From: Simplicispira lacusdiani
Lineage (GTDB): Bacteria; Pseudomonadota; Gammaproteobacteria; Burkholderiales; Burkholderiaceae_C
Direction: 5' to 3'
NCBI RefSeq assembly: GCF_003604195.1
Contig: NZ_QXGR01000005.1
Span: forward strand, 186,001-250,000
DNA length: 64,000 bases
The first letter of the stretch is position 1; each line of letters starts with the position of its first letter. The notes beneath the pieces are model-generated. The model made no database searches, was not told the DNA's origin, and worked only from the letters and a program-made list of their open reading frames with translations. The translations under genes were made by a program, and so were the position numbers. Below, one piece after another: positions 54,653 to 62,273 of this stretch.

Positions 54653-55366
54653 TCAGACGCCCAGCAGTTCATTGAGCACTGGCATCTTTTCGTCGAGTTC
54701 GGCGGCGCCGAACTTCTCGACGATGCGGCCGTGCTCCATGACGTAGAAACGGTCGGCCAGCGGCGCGGCGAAGCGGAAGTTCTGCTCGACCATGACGATG
54801 GTGTAGCCCTTCTGGCGCAGCATGGTGATCATGCGCGCGAGCGCCTGCACGATCACTGGCGCCAGGCCTTCGGAGATTTCGTCGAGCAGCAGCAGGTTGG
54901 CGCCGGTGCGCAGGATGCGCGCGACGGCCAGCATCTGCTGTTCGCCGCCCGACAGGCGCGTGCCCTGGCTGTTCTTGCGCTCGGCCAGGTTGGGGAACAT
55001 GGCGTAGATCTCGTCGAGCGACATGCCCTGCGAGCCGGTCTTGAGCGTGGGCGGCAGCAGCAGGTTCTCTTCGCACGAGAGGCTGGAGAAGATGCCGCGC
55101 TCTTCCGGGCAGTAGCCCACGCCCAGGTGCGCGATGCGGTGCGTGGCCATGTGGACGGTCTCCACGCCGTTGATCTTGACCGAACCCTTGCGCGCGCCGG
55201 TCAGGCCCATGATGGCGCGCATGGTGGTGGTGCGGCCCGCGCCGTTGCGGCCCAGCAATGTGACCACCTCGCCGGGCTGCACGACCATGTCCACGCCGTG
55301 CAACACGTGCGACTCGCCGTACCAGGCTTCGAGGTTCTTGATTTCGAGTGCGGGGGTGGCGGCCAT
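54653..55366 (-). CDS. livF: Branched-chain amino acid ABC transporter ATPase LivF (Walker A Arg)
   Basis: The 237-residue ATPase is the second of the pair. Its Walker A reads GRNGAGRTTT: residue 45 is Arg (CGC) where nearly all ABC ATPases have Lys. The rest is normal: signature LSGGEQQM, Walker B NLLLLDEISEGLAP and the switch-region sequence VMVEQNF. In a heterodimer with LivG, one altered site may be tolerated. Its ATG shares one base with the livG stop (TGATG), so translation is coupled. Confidence 0.94.
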   Translation of the reverse strand: MAATPALEIKNLEAWYGESHVLHGVDMVVQPGEVVTLLGRNGAGRTTTMRAIMGLTGARKGSVKINGVETVHMATHRIAHLGVGYCPEERGIFSSLSCEENLLLPPTLKTGSQGMSLDEIYAMFPNLAERKNSQGTRLSGGEQQMLAVARILRTGANLLLLDEISEGLAPVIVQALARMITMLRQKGYTIVMVEQNFRFAAPLADRFYVMEHGRIVEKFGAAELDEKMPVLNELLGV

Positions 55367-56136
55367 CAGTGCGCTCCCTGCAGTTGGCCGTCGGTCGTGC
55401 CCATGTAGGCTTCCATCACCTGCGGATTGTTCGAGACTTCTTCGTAGGGTCCCTCGGCCAGCACGGCGCCGCGCTGCAGCACGGTGATGCGGTCGGCGAT
55501 GGTGGAGACCACCTTCATGTTGTGTTCCACCATGAGGATGGTGCGGCCGGCCGAGACCTTCTTGATGAGCTGGGTGACGCGGTCCACGTCCTCATGGCCC
55601 ATGCCCTGGGTGGGCTCGTCGAGCAGCATGAGTTCGGGCTCCATCGACAGCGTGGTGGCGATCTCCAGCGCGCGCTTGCGGCCGTAGGGCAGGTTCACCG
55701 TGACCTCGTCGGCCAGCTCCTGCAGGCCCACCTCGGCCAGCAATTGCATGGCACGGTCGTCGAGCTGGTTCAACGTGCGCTCGCTGCGCCAGAAGTGGAA
55801 CGAGGTGCCAAGCTTGCGCTGCAGGCCCAGGCGCACGTTCTCCAGCAGGGTCAGGTGCGGGAACACCGCCGAGATCTGGAACGAGCGGATCACGCCGCGC
55901 CGCGCGATCTGCGCGGGCTGCTCAGACGTGATGTCATGGCCGTTGAACAGGATCCGGCCCGAGGTGGGCACTAGGAACTTGGTCAGCAGGTTGAAGCAGG
56001 TGGTCTTGCCTGCGCCATTGGGGCCGATCAGCGCATGGATGGAGCCTCGGCGCACGGCCAGGTTCACGTCGCTGACGGCGGTGAAGCCCTTGAACTCTTT
56101 GGTCAGGCTGTGGGTTTCAAGAATGACGTCGCTCAT
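55366..56136 (-). CDS. livG: Branched-chain amino acid ABC transporter ATPase LivG
   Basis: The 256-residue ATPase has a normal Walker A GPNGAGKTT, the Q-loop SFQISAVFP, the LivG-type signature LPYGRKRALEIATTL, Walker B LMLLDEPTQGMG and the His switch MVEHNMK. It is the first gene of the operon and would carry the intact phosphate-binding lysine opposite LivF. The start at MSDVILETHS was chosen because it begins the conserved region. Confidence 0.95.
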   Translation of the reverse strand: MSDVILETHSLTKEFKGFTAVSDVNLAVRRGSIHALIGPNGAGKTTCFNLLTKFLVPTSGRILFNGHDITSEQPAQIARRGVIRSFQISAVFPHLTLLENVRLGLQRKLGTSFHFWRSERTLNQLDDRAMQLLAEVGLQELADEVTVNLPYGRKRALEIATTLSMEPELMLLDEPTQGMGHEDVDRVTQLIKKVSAGRTILMVEHNMKVVSTIADRITVLQRGAVLAEGPYEEVSNNPQVMEAYMGTTDGQLQGAH

Positions 56137-56456
56137 TGCGCCCTGGCCGCTCCGGTTGATGGCCGGCCGTCTCAGGAAAAGCGAGATGGCCAGCGAGGTA
56201 TGTTGCAATGCATGCTAAGTTGACGTAGAGCAAACCGTCACTAGGGGTATCGCCTATGTATAAACGCCTACGCCTGTCCCTGCCGTGACATCCGCCTCTG
56301 GGCTCGGGCTTGGACTCTTGGGCGCACAGGCCAGAACGCGCCCGCCGCGTCAGGGAATTGACAGCCAAGCCCCCGCGCCATCCCACTTCAGCGACCTGGA
56401 GTCAACCATCCCCATGCCGCGTGCTGGTGAATGCATGCGGGCCCTACACTGCGGCC
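56137..56456. other. Divergent intergenic region between livG and the ABC exporter gene
   Basis: No coding sequence is seen in these 320 bases. They should hold the promoter of the liv operon and that of the rightward exporter gene. The AT-richer centre has CGCCTA twice (56251-56256 and 56265-56270) around TGTATAAA, a possible regulator or promoter site for the liv genes. Nothing else is recognised. Confidence 0.45.
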
Positions 56457-58277
56457 ATGGTTCTTCCACTCCCCCCCGCGCCGGCACGTGGCGCGCCGCG
56501 CTCGCTGACCGGGCTGCTTCCTTTCCTGCGCCCCTACCGCGCACGCATGGCCCTGGCGTTGCTGTTCCTGGTGCTGGCGGCCGCGGCCACGCTGGCGTTC
56601 CCGCTGGCGCTGCGTACGCTGATCGACGGCAGCCTGGGCGCCTCGGACCGGGGCGCGCAGACGCTGGCGCTGCGCGGTAATTTCCTCGCCCTGTTCGGTG
56701 TCGCGGTCATGCTCGGTGTTTTCTCATCGGCGCGTTTCTATCTGGTGAGCTGGCTGGGCGAGCGTGTCACCGCCGACCTGCGCAACGCCGTCTATGCCCA
56801 TGTACTGCGGCAGAGTCCGCAGTTCTTCGAATCCACGCAAACCGGCGAGGTGCTCTCGCGCCTGACCACCGACACCACGCTGGTGCAAACGGTGGTGGGC
56901 TCTTCGCTGTCGATGGGCCTGCGCAATGCCGTGGTGGGCACGGGAGCCATCATCATGCTGGTGTGGACCAACCCGCGCGTGATGGCCATCGTGCTGCTGA
57001 TGCTGTTCGTCGTGGTGCTGCCGGCCCTGTGGATCGGACGGCGCGTGCGGCGCCTCTCGCGCGCCAGCCAGGACCGCGTGGCCGATTCGAGCGCGATTGC
57101 CGCCGAAGTGCTCAACGCCATCCCGGTGGTGCAAAGCTACACCGCCGAGGAGCGCGAGGCGCGGCGCTTCAACCAGGCCACGCAGAACGCCTTCGACACC
57201 GCCGTGCGCCGCACGCGGGCACGCTCGGCGCTCGTGGCCTTCATCATCATCGCCAATGCCGCTCTGCTGCTGTGGGGCTTGTACCAGGGCACGCAGGCCG
57301 TGCTGGCCGGCACGATGAGCGCCGGACACCTCGGGCAGACGGTGGTCTACGTGATGCTGCTGGCTGGGGCGGCCGCCGTGCTGGGCGAGGTCTACGGCGA
57401 TCTGCTGCGCGCCGCAGGCGCAACTGAGCGATTGATGGAGCTGCTGGCCAGCCAATCTCCTGTCGCCGCCCCGTCCCGGCCCATGGCGCTGCCCGACACC
57501 GGGCGCGGGCTGGCCGTGCGGCTCGAGGCCGTCGATTTCCATTACCCCTCGCGCCCCGGCCAGGCCGCGCTGCAGGGTTTCACGCTGGAACTGCGGCCCG
57601 GGGAAACCGTGGCCCTGGTGGGCGCCAGCGGTGCGGGCAAGACCACGGTGTTCCAGCTGCTGCAGCGCTTTTATGACATCGACGCCGGACCGCCCGGACA
57701 GCCACGTGCCGGCCGCATCTGTCTCGAAGGCGTGGACATCCGCGACCTGGCGCTGGAGGACCTGCGCCAGCGCATCGGCACCGTGCCCCAGGACCCCGTG
57801 ATTTTCTCCGCCAGCGCGCTGGAGAACATCCGCTACGGCCGCCCTGGCGCCACCGATGCCGAGGTGTTCGCCGCCGCGCGCGACGCCTTCGCGCATGACT
57901 TCCTGCAGGCCCTGCCCGAGGGCTACGCCACCTTCCTGGGGGAACGCGGCGTGCGCCTCTCGGGCGGTCAGCGCCAGCGCATCGCCATCGCGCGCGCCAT
58001 TCTCAAGAATCCGCCGCTGCTGCTGCTCGACGAGGCCACCAGCGCACTGGACGCCGAGAGCGAGCGCATGGTCCAGGCCGCACTCGACGCCGCCATGCAA
58101 AGCCACGCGGGACTGCGCACCACGCTGGTCATCGCCCACCGGCTGGCCACGGTGCAGAACGCCGACCGCATCGTGGTGATGGAGCACGGACGCATCGTGG
58201 AACAAGGCCGCCATGCCGAACTGCTGACGCGCGACGGTGTGTATGCGCGCCTGGCGGCGCTGCAGTTCACGGTCTGA
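56457..58277 (+). CDS. ABC exporter, MsbA-like (fused membrane and ATPase domains)
   Basis: The 606-residue half-transporter has six membrane helices (about 20-330) followed by an ATPase domain (about 365-600). The loop with TQTGEVLSRLTTDT is the coupling-helix region typical of lipid and drug exporters. Walker A is GASGAGKTT, Q-loop TVPQDPVIF, signature LSGGQRQRIAIARAI, Walker B LLLLDEATSALD and the switch IAHRLATV. It should work as a homodimer exporting lipid A or a hydrophobic compound. Start ATG at 56457 was chosen at the end of the non-coding leader. A dispersed repeat follows its stop. Confidence 0.92.
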   Translation: MVLPLPPAPARGAPRSLTGLLPFLRPYRARMALALLFLVLAAAATLAFPLALRTLIDGSLGASDRGAQTLALRGNFLALFGVAVMLGVFSSARFYLVSWLGERVTADLRNAVYAHVLRQSPQFFESTQTGEVLSRLTTDTTLVQTVVGSSLSMGLRNAVVGTGAIIMLVWTNPRVMAIVLLMLFVVVLPALWIGRRVRRLSRASQDRVADSSAIAAEVLNAIPVVQSYTAEEREARRFNQATQNAFDTAVRRTRARSALVAFIIIANAALLLWGLYQGTQAVLAGTMSAGHLGQTVVYVMLLAGAAAVLGEVYGDLLRAAGATERLMELLASQSPVAAPSRPMALPDTGRGLAVRLEAVDFHYPSRPGQAALQGFTLELRPGETVALVGASGAGKTTVFQLLQRFYDIDAGPPGQPRAGRICLEGVDIRDLALEDLRQRIGTVPQDPVIFSASALENIRYGRPGATDAEVFAAARDAFAHDFLQALPEGYATFLGERGVRLSGGQRQRIAIARAILKNPPLLLLDEATSALDAESERMVQAALDAAMQSHAGLRTTLVIAHRLATVQNADRIVVMEHGRIVEQGRHAELLTRDGVYARLAALQFTV

Positions 58278-58300
58278 CGCATGGGCCGTCGCACGCCGGG

Positions 58301-58374
58301 CCTTTTTTGAAAAAATTAGCCTCCAGCCCTTGCCAGAAAAGCGCGGGCAGCTATCAAAAAAATAGCAAACAAAT
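58301..58374 (-). repeat. Dispersed repeat A, copy after the ABC exporter gene
   Basis: On the minus strand it reads TTGCTATTTTTTTGATAGCT, then GCCCGCGCTTTTCTGGCAAG, GGCTGGAGGCTAATTTTTTC and AAAAAAGG. It is a full member with both arms, between the convergent exporter and DUF1178 genes. Confidence 0.9.
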
Positions 58375-58437
58375 CCGGCAGGCCCGGCGCTGGTGGTTCA
58401 GCGCGCCTGGACGGCGGGGGCCACGGAGCCCGCGGCG

Positions 58438-58905
58438 TCAGTGCAAGGTTTCCGTGGAGGCCGGCGGCAGTGCCAGCACGGGAATGCCCTCGTCGAGCAA
58501 TTGCTCGGCCTCGGCCGCGCTGGCCTGGCCCTTGATGGAGCGCTCCGGGGTCTCGCCCCGGTGCATGCGCCGGGCTTCGTCGGCGAAGCGCTGGCCCACG
58601 TCTTCGGCCTGGGCCAGCGCCTTGCGCGCCAATTGGCGCAGGGTGGCCTGCAAATGGGCGATATCCGGAACAGGCGGCTGCTGCGCGTCCGGGACATCCG
58701 GCACGGTGGCGGCGGGAGCGGCCTCCTGCGCATCGCGCGCGCCAAGGTTGATGCGCGGCGCGCTGAGCATCTTGCGCACCGCGCTGCTGCCACACACCGG
58801 GCACTGCAGCAAGCCGCGTTGCAATTGATCCTGGTAGTCCTGTTCGCGGGCGAACCAGCCTTCAAAGGCGTGATCGTACTGGCAGCGCAGGTCAAGGACC
58901 TTCAT
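58438..58905 (-). CDS. DUF1178 family protein
   Basis: The 155-residue protein of the DUF1178 family opens MKVLDLRCQYDHAFEGWF and has a CPVCGS zinc-ribbon-like pair at about 36-39 together with Cys8. The second half is a helical, Ala/Arg/Glu-rich region (ATLRQLARKALAQAEDVGQRFA) ending in a loop with EGIPVLALPP. Function is unknown in the family. It is the last gene of the nuo operon tail, 31 bases after DUF2818; this neighbour order is usual in Comamonadaceae. Confidence 0.9.
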   Translation of the reverse strand: MKVLDLRCQYDHAFEGWFAREQDYQDQLQRGLLQCPVCGSSAVRKMLSAPRINLGARDAQEAAPAATVPDVPDAQQPPVPDIAHLQATLRQLARKALAQAEDVGQRFADEARRMHRGETPERSIKGQASAAEAEQLLDEGIPVLALPPASTETLH

Positions 58906-58936
58906 GGCAGATGGATGATGGCGGTGCGCCTGCGTC

Positions 58937-59242
58937 TCACCTGCGACGGCGTACCAGATACCGATAGACAAAGCCCGGGAACGCCAGGGTGATGAACAGG
59001 GCCCCGGTGATGGCGTAGAACTCCCAGCCTTGTGGCGCGATCTGGCCAGCACGCTTTTCAAGCAGCAGGGCCAGCCCCCCCACCAGCAAGTACAGCACGA
59101 CCAGCTCCAGCAGGCGGATCAGCAGCTTCTTCCTGGGTGCCAGCGCAGGGCCGACCGCCAGCACGCGCTGGTTCGCGAAAGGCAGGTTGGCCGCCAGGCA
59201 GGCGGCCAGGATCACGAGCCAGATGGAGCCGGATTGCGACAC
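58937..59242 (-). CDS. DUF2818 small membrane protein
   Basis: The 101-residue protein has three hydrophobic segments (IWLVILAACLAANLPF, LLELVVLYLLVGGLALLL and FYAITGALFITLAFPGFVY) and a basic C-terminus (RRRR). It matches the DUF2818 family, found directly after nuoN in Betaproteobacteria, and could be an accessory of complex I, though this is not proved. It lies 22 bases after the nuoN stop. Confidence 0.9.
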   Translation of the reverse strand: MSQSGSIWLVILAACLAANLPFANQRVLAVGPALAPRKKLLIRLLELVVLYLLVGGLALLLEKRAGQIAPQGWEFYAITGALFITLAFPGFVYRYLVRRRR

Positions 59243-59264
59243 GGGATTGCCTGGGAGCCCAGTC

Positions 59265-60758
59265 TCAGGAGGCCAGCGAACGCATGATCGCGTCGGCGCA
59301 CAGCGCCATCAGGCCGCCGGGCAGCAGGCCCAGCACCAGCAGCAGCGCGCCATTGAGCGTGAGCACCACGCGCACGTCCAGCGGAGCGGACACGGTGGTG
59401 GCCGTCAGCGGTGCGTCGAAGTACATCACCTTCACCACGCGCAGGTAGTAGAAGGCGCCGATCAGCGACATGAGCACGGCGAAAACGGCCATGGCGATAT
59501 AGGGCGTCTGGCCCGAGGACAGGAGAGCCTGCAGCACCGAAAGCTTGGCGTAGAAACCCACCAGAGGCGGAATGCCGGCCATGGAGAACAGGCAGACAGC
59601 CAGCACGCCAGCGTACAGCGGGCTGCGCTGGTTCAGGCCGGCCATGTCGGAAATTTCCTCGCTCTCGAAACCCTCGCGCGCCAGCAGCAGGATCACGCCG
59701 AAGGCGGCCAGCGTGGTCAGCACGTAGGTCACGACGTAGAACATGGAGGCGCTGTAGGCGGCCTCGACGGTGGAGGCGTCCACATGGCCGTTGACCACGC
59801 CGGACATCAGGCCGAGCAGCACGAAGCCCATCTGCGAAATGGTGGAGTACGCCAGCATGCGCTTGAGGTTGGTCTGCGCGATGGCCGCGAGGTTACCCAC
59901 CAGCAGCGAGCCGATGGCCAGGACCGCCAGCATCTGCTGCCAGTCGATCGCCAGGGGCAGCAGGCCGTCCACCAGCAGGCGCATGACCATGGCGAAGGCA
60001 GCCAGCTTGGGCGCGCCGCCGATCATCAGCGTGACCGCCGTGGGGGCGCCATGGTAGACGTCGGGCACCCACATGTGGAAGGGCACGGCGCCGAGCTTGA
60101 AGGCCAGGCCGGCCACGACGAACACCAGGCCGAACACCAGCACCTGGTGACGGATCTGGCCGGAGTTGACGGCCTTGAAGACTTCGCCGATGTCCAGCGA
60201 GCCCGTGGCACCGTAGAGCATGGACAGGCCGTAGAGCAGGAAACCGCTGGCCATGGCGCCCAGCACGAAGTACTTCATGGCGGCTTCGGTGGCGGTGGTG
60301 TGGTCGCGGCGCAGGGCCACCAGGGCATAGCTCGACAGCGTGAGCAGTTCTAGGCCCAGATAGATCACCAGGAAGTTGTTGCCGCCGATCATGATGAACA
60401 TGCCCAGCAAGGCCAGCATGCCCAGCGTGAACAGCTCGCCGCCACGCAGCATACCGCGGTCGCCGGCATAGGGGCGGCCGTAGACCAGCGTCACCATCAT
60501 CGCCACGGTGGCGAAGCACTTGAGCCAATTGCCCATGGCGTCGCTGACCACCATGTTGCCGAAGCCATAGAAGGTGTTGCCGCTGCTGGCATACAGCGCC
60601 TGCAGCACGGCCACCACGGCCAGTGAAAGCATGGTGAGCACATAGGTGCCCGTGCGGCGCGGGCTGGAGACGCCCAGGTCCACCAGCGCGATCACGCAGG
60701 CCATGACCAGAAGAACGATCTCCGGGTAAATCGCAAGCCAACTGATGTTGTCAATCAT
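59265..60758 (-). CDS. nuoN: NADH-quinone oxidoreductase subunit N
   Basis: The 497-residue antiporter-like subunit of complex I has fourteen helices. Conserved marks are [14 protein letters not shown], the lysine-bearing [17 protein letters not shown] and the broken-helix segment [21 protein letters not shown], all part of the proton channel. It completes the series L-M-N and lies 23 bases after nuoM. Confidence 0.97.
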   Translation of the reverse strand: MIDNISWLAIYPEIVLLVMACVIALVDLGVSSPRRTGTYVLTMLSLAVVAVLQALYASSGNTFYGFGNMVVSDAMGNWLKCFATVAMMVTLVYGRPYAGDRGMLRGGELFTLGMLALLGMFIMIGGNNFLVIYLGLELLTLSSYALVALRRDHTTATEAAMKYFVLGAMASGFLLYGLSMLYGATGSLDIGEVFKAVNSGQIRHQVLVFGLVFVVAGLAFKLGAVPFHMWVPDVYHGAPTAVTLMIGGAPKLAAFAMVMRLLVDGLLPLAIDWQQMLAVLAIGSLLVGNLAAIAQTNLKRMLAYSTISQMGFVLLGLMSGVVNGHVDASTVEAAYSASMFYVVTYVLTTLAAFGVILLLAREGFESEEISDMAGLNQRSPLYAGVLAVCLFSMAGIPPLVGFYAKLSVLQALLSSGQTPYIAMAVFAVLMSLIGAFYYLRVVKVMYFDAPLTATTVSAPLDVRVVLTLNGALLLVLGLLPGGLMALCADAIMRSLAS

Positions 60759-60781
60759 CTCGGTCTCTCAGTTCAGTCTGG

Positions 60782-62257
60782 TCAGTTCAGCTTGGACAGC
60801 GCCACATGCTTGAGCAGCTCGGCCACGGAGGTGTCCATCACGTCCGTGAAGGGGCGTGGGTACAGGCCCAGGTACAGCACGGCGATCGCCAGCAGGGCCA
60901 TGACGAAGAATTCGCGGCTGCCGATGTCCAGCAGCTCCTTCACGTGCGCGTTGCCGGGCGCGCCAAGGTAGACGCGCTTGAACATCCAGAGGCTGTAGGC
61001 GGCACCGAAGATCAGCGCGGTGGCGGCCATCATGCCGATCCAGAAATTGGCCTTCACGGCGCCCAGGATCACCATCCATTCGCCCACGAAACCGGCGGTT
61101 CCGGGAAGGCCGCAGTTGGCCATGGTGAACAGCAGTGCGAATGCCGTGAAATTGGGCATGGTGTTGACGACACCACCATAAGCCGCGATTTCACGCGAGT
61201 GCACGCGGTCGTAGAGCACGCCGATGGAAAGGAACATCGCGGCGGACACGAAGCCGTGGGCGATCATCTGCACGATGCCGCCGGAGACGCCGAGATCGTT
61301 GAAGATGAAGAAACCCAGGGTCACGAAGCCCATGTGCGCCACGGACGAATAGGCCACGAGCTTCTTCATGTCCTTCTGCACCATGGCCACCAGGCCCACG
61401 TAGATCACGGCGATGAGCGACAGCGCGATCATCAGCCACGCCCATTCGCGCGAGGCATCGGGGGCGATGGGCAGCGAGAAGCGCAGGAAACCATAGGCGC
61501 CGAGCTTCAGCATGATGGCGGCCAGCACGGCGGAACCGCCGGTGGGGGCTTCAACGTGCACATCGGGCAGCCAGGTGTGCACCGGCCACATCGGCACCTT
61601 CACGGCGAAGGCCGCGAAGAAGGCGAAGAACAACAGCGTCTGCACGCCGGCGCCCAGCGGCAGCTTGTGCCAGGTGGCGATGTCGAAGCTGCCACCCGAC
61701 TTGTTGTACAGGTAGATCAGCGCGATCAGCATCAACAGCGAACCGAGCAGCGTGTAGAGGAAGAACTTGAAGGCCGCGTAGATCTTGTTGGGGCCGCCCC
61801 AGATGCCGATGATGAGGTACATCGGAATCAGCGTGGCCTCGAAGAACACGTAGAACAGCATGCCGTCGACCGCGGCGAACACACCGATCATCAGGCCCGA
61901 CAGGATGAGGAACGCCCCCATGTACTGGTTGACGCGCTCGGTGATCGATTCCCACGATGCGATCACGACGATGACCGTGATGAACGCGGTGAGCGGCACG
62001 AACCAGAACGAGATGCCATCCACGCCGAGGTGGTAGAAGACATTGAAGCTCTCGATCCAGGAACTCTTCTCCACGAACTGCAAGGCAGCCGTGCCGAGCT
62101 GGAAGCCGCTATAGAGCGGCAGCGTGACGGCAAATCCCACCAGGGCGCCCACCAGGGCCAGCCAGCGCACCGCGCCGGCATGTTTGTCGCTGCCGAAGGC
62201 CAGCAACAGGACGCCGAACGCGATGGGCGTCCAGATAGCAAGACTCAACAAACCCAT
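60782..62257 (-). CDS. nuoM: NADH-quinone oxidoreductase subunit M
   Basis: The 491-residue antiporter-like proton-channel subunit has key segments FEATLIPMYLIIGIWGG (channel Glu), AVKVPMWPVHTWLPDVHVEAPT and QKDMKKLVAYSSVAHMGF with channel lysines. Length and helix pattern are normal. It lies 16 bases after nuoL and 23 before nuoN, so all three are co-transcribed. Confidence 0.97.
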   Translation of the reverse strand: MGLLSLAIWTPIAFGVLLLAFGSDKHAGAVRWLALVGALVGFAVTLPLYSGFQLGTAALQFVEKSSWIESFNVFYHLGVDGISFWFVPLTAFITVIVVIASWESITERVNQYMGAFLILSGLMIGVFAAVDGMLFYVFFEATLIPMYLIIGIWGGPNKIYAAFKFFLYTLLGSLLMLIALIYLYNKSGGSFDIATWHKLPLGAGVQTLLFFAFFAAFAVKVPMWPVHTWLPDVHVEAPTGGSAVLAAIMLKLGAYGFLRFSLPIAPDASREWAWLMIALSLIAVIYVGLVAMVQKDMKKLVAYSSVAHMGFVTLGFFIFNDLGVSGGIVQMIAHGFVSAAMFLSIGVLYDRVHSREIAAYGGVVNTMPNFTAFALLFTMANCGLPGTAGFVGEWMVILGAVKANFWIGMMAATALIFGAAYSLWMFKRVYLGAPGNAHVKELLDIGSREFFVMALLAIAVLYLGLYPRPFTDVMDTSVAELLKHVALSKLN

Positions 62258-62273
62258 TTTTGTTCTTCTCCTA

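Noticed and set aside
57421..57465. ATTGATGGAGCTGCTGGCCAGC in the ABC exporter as a repeat A copy
   Set aside because: The bases encode the widely conserved ERLMELL segment of MsbA-like exporters and lack the rest of the repeat.
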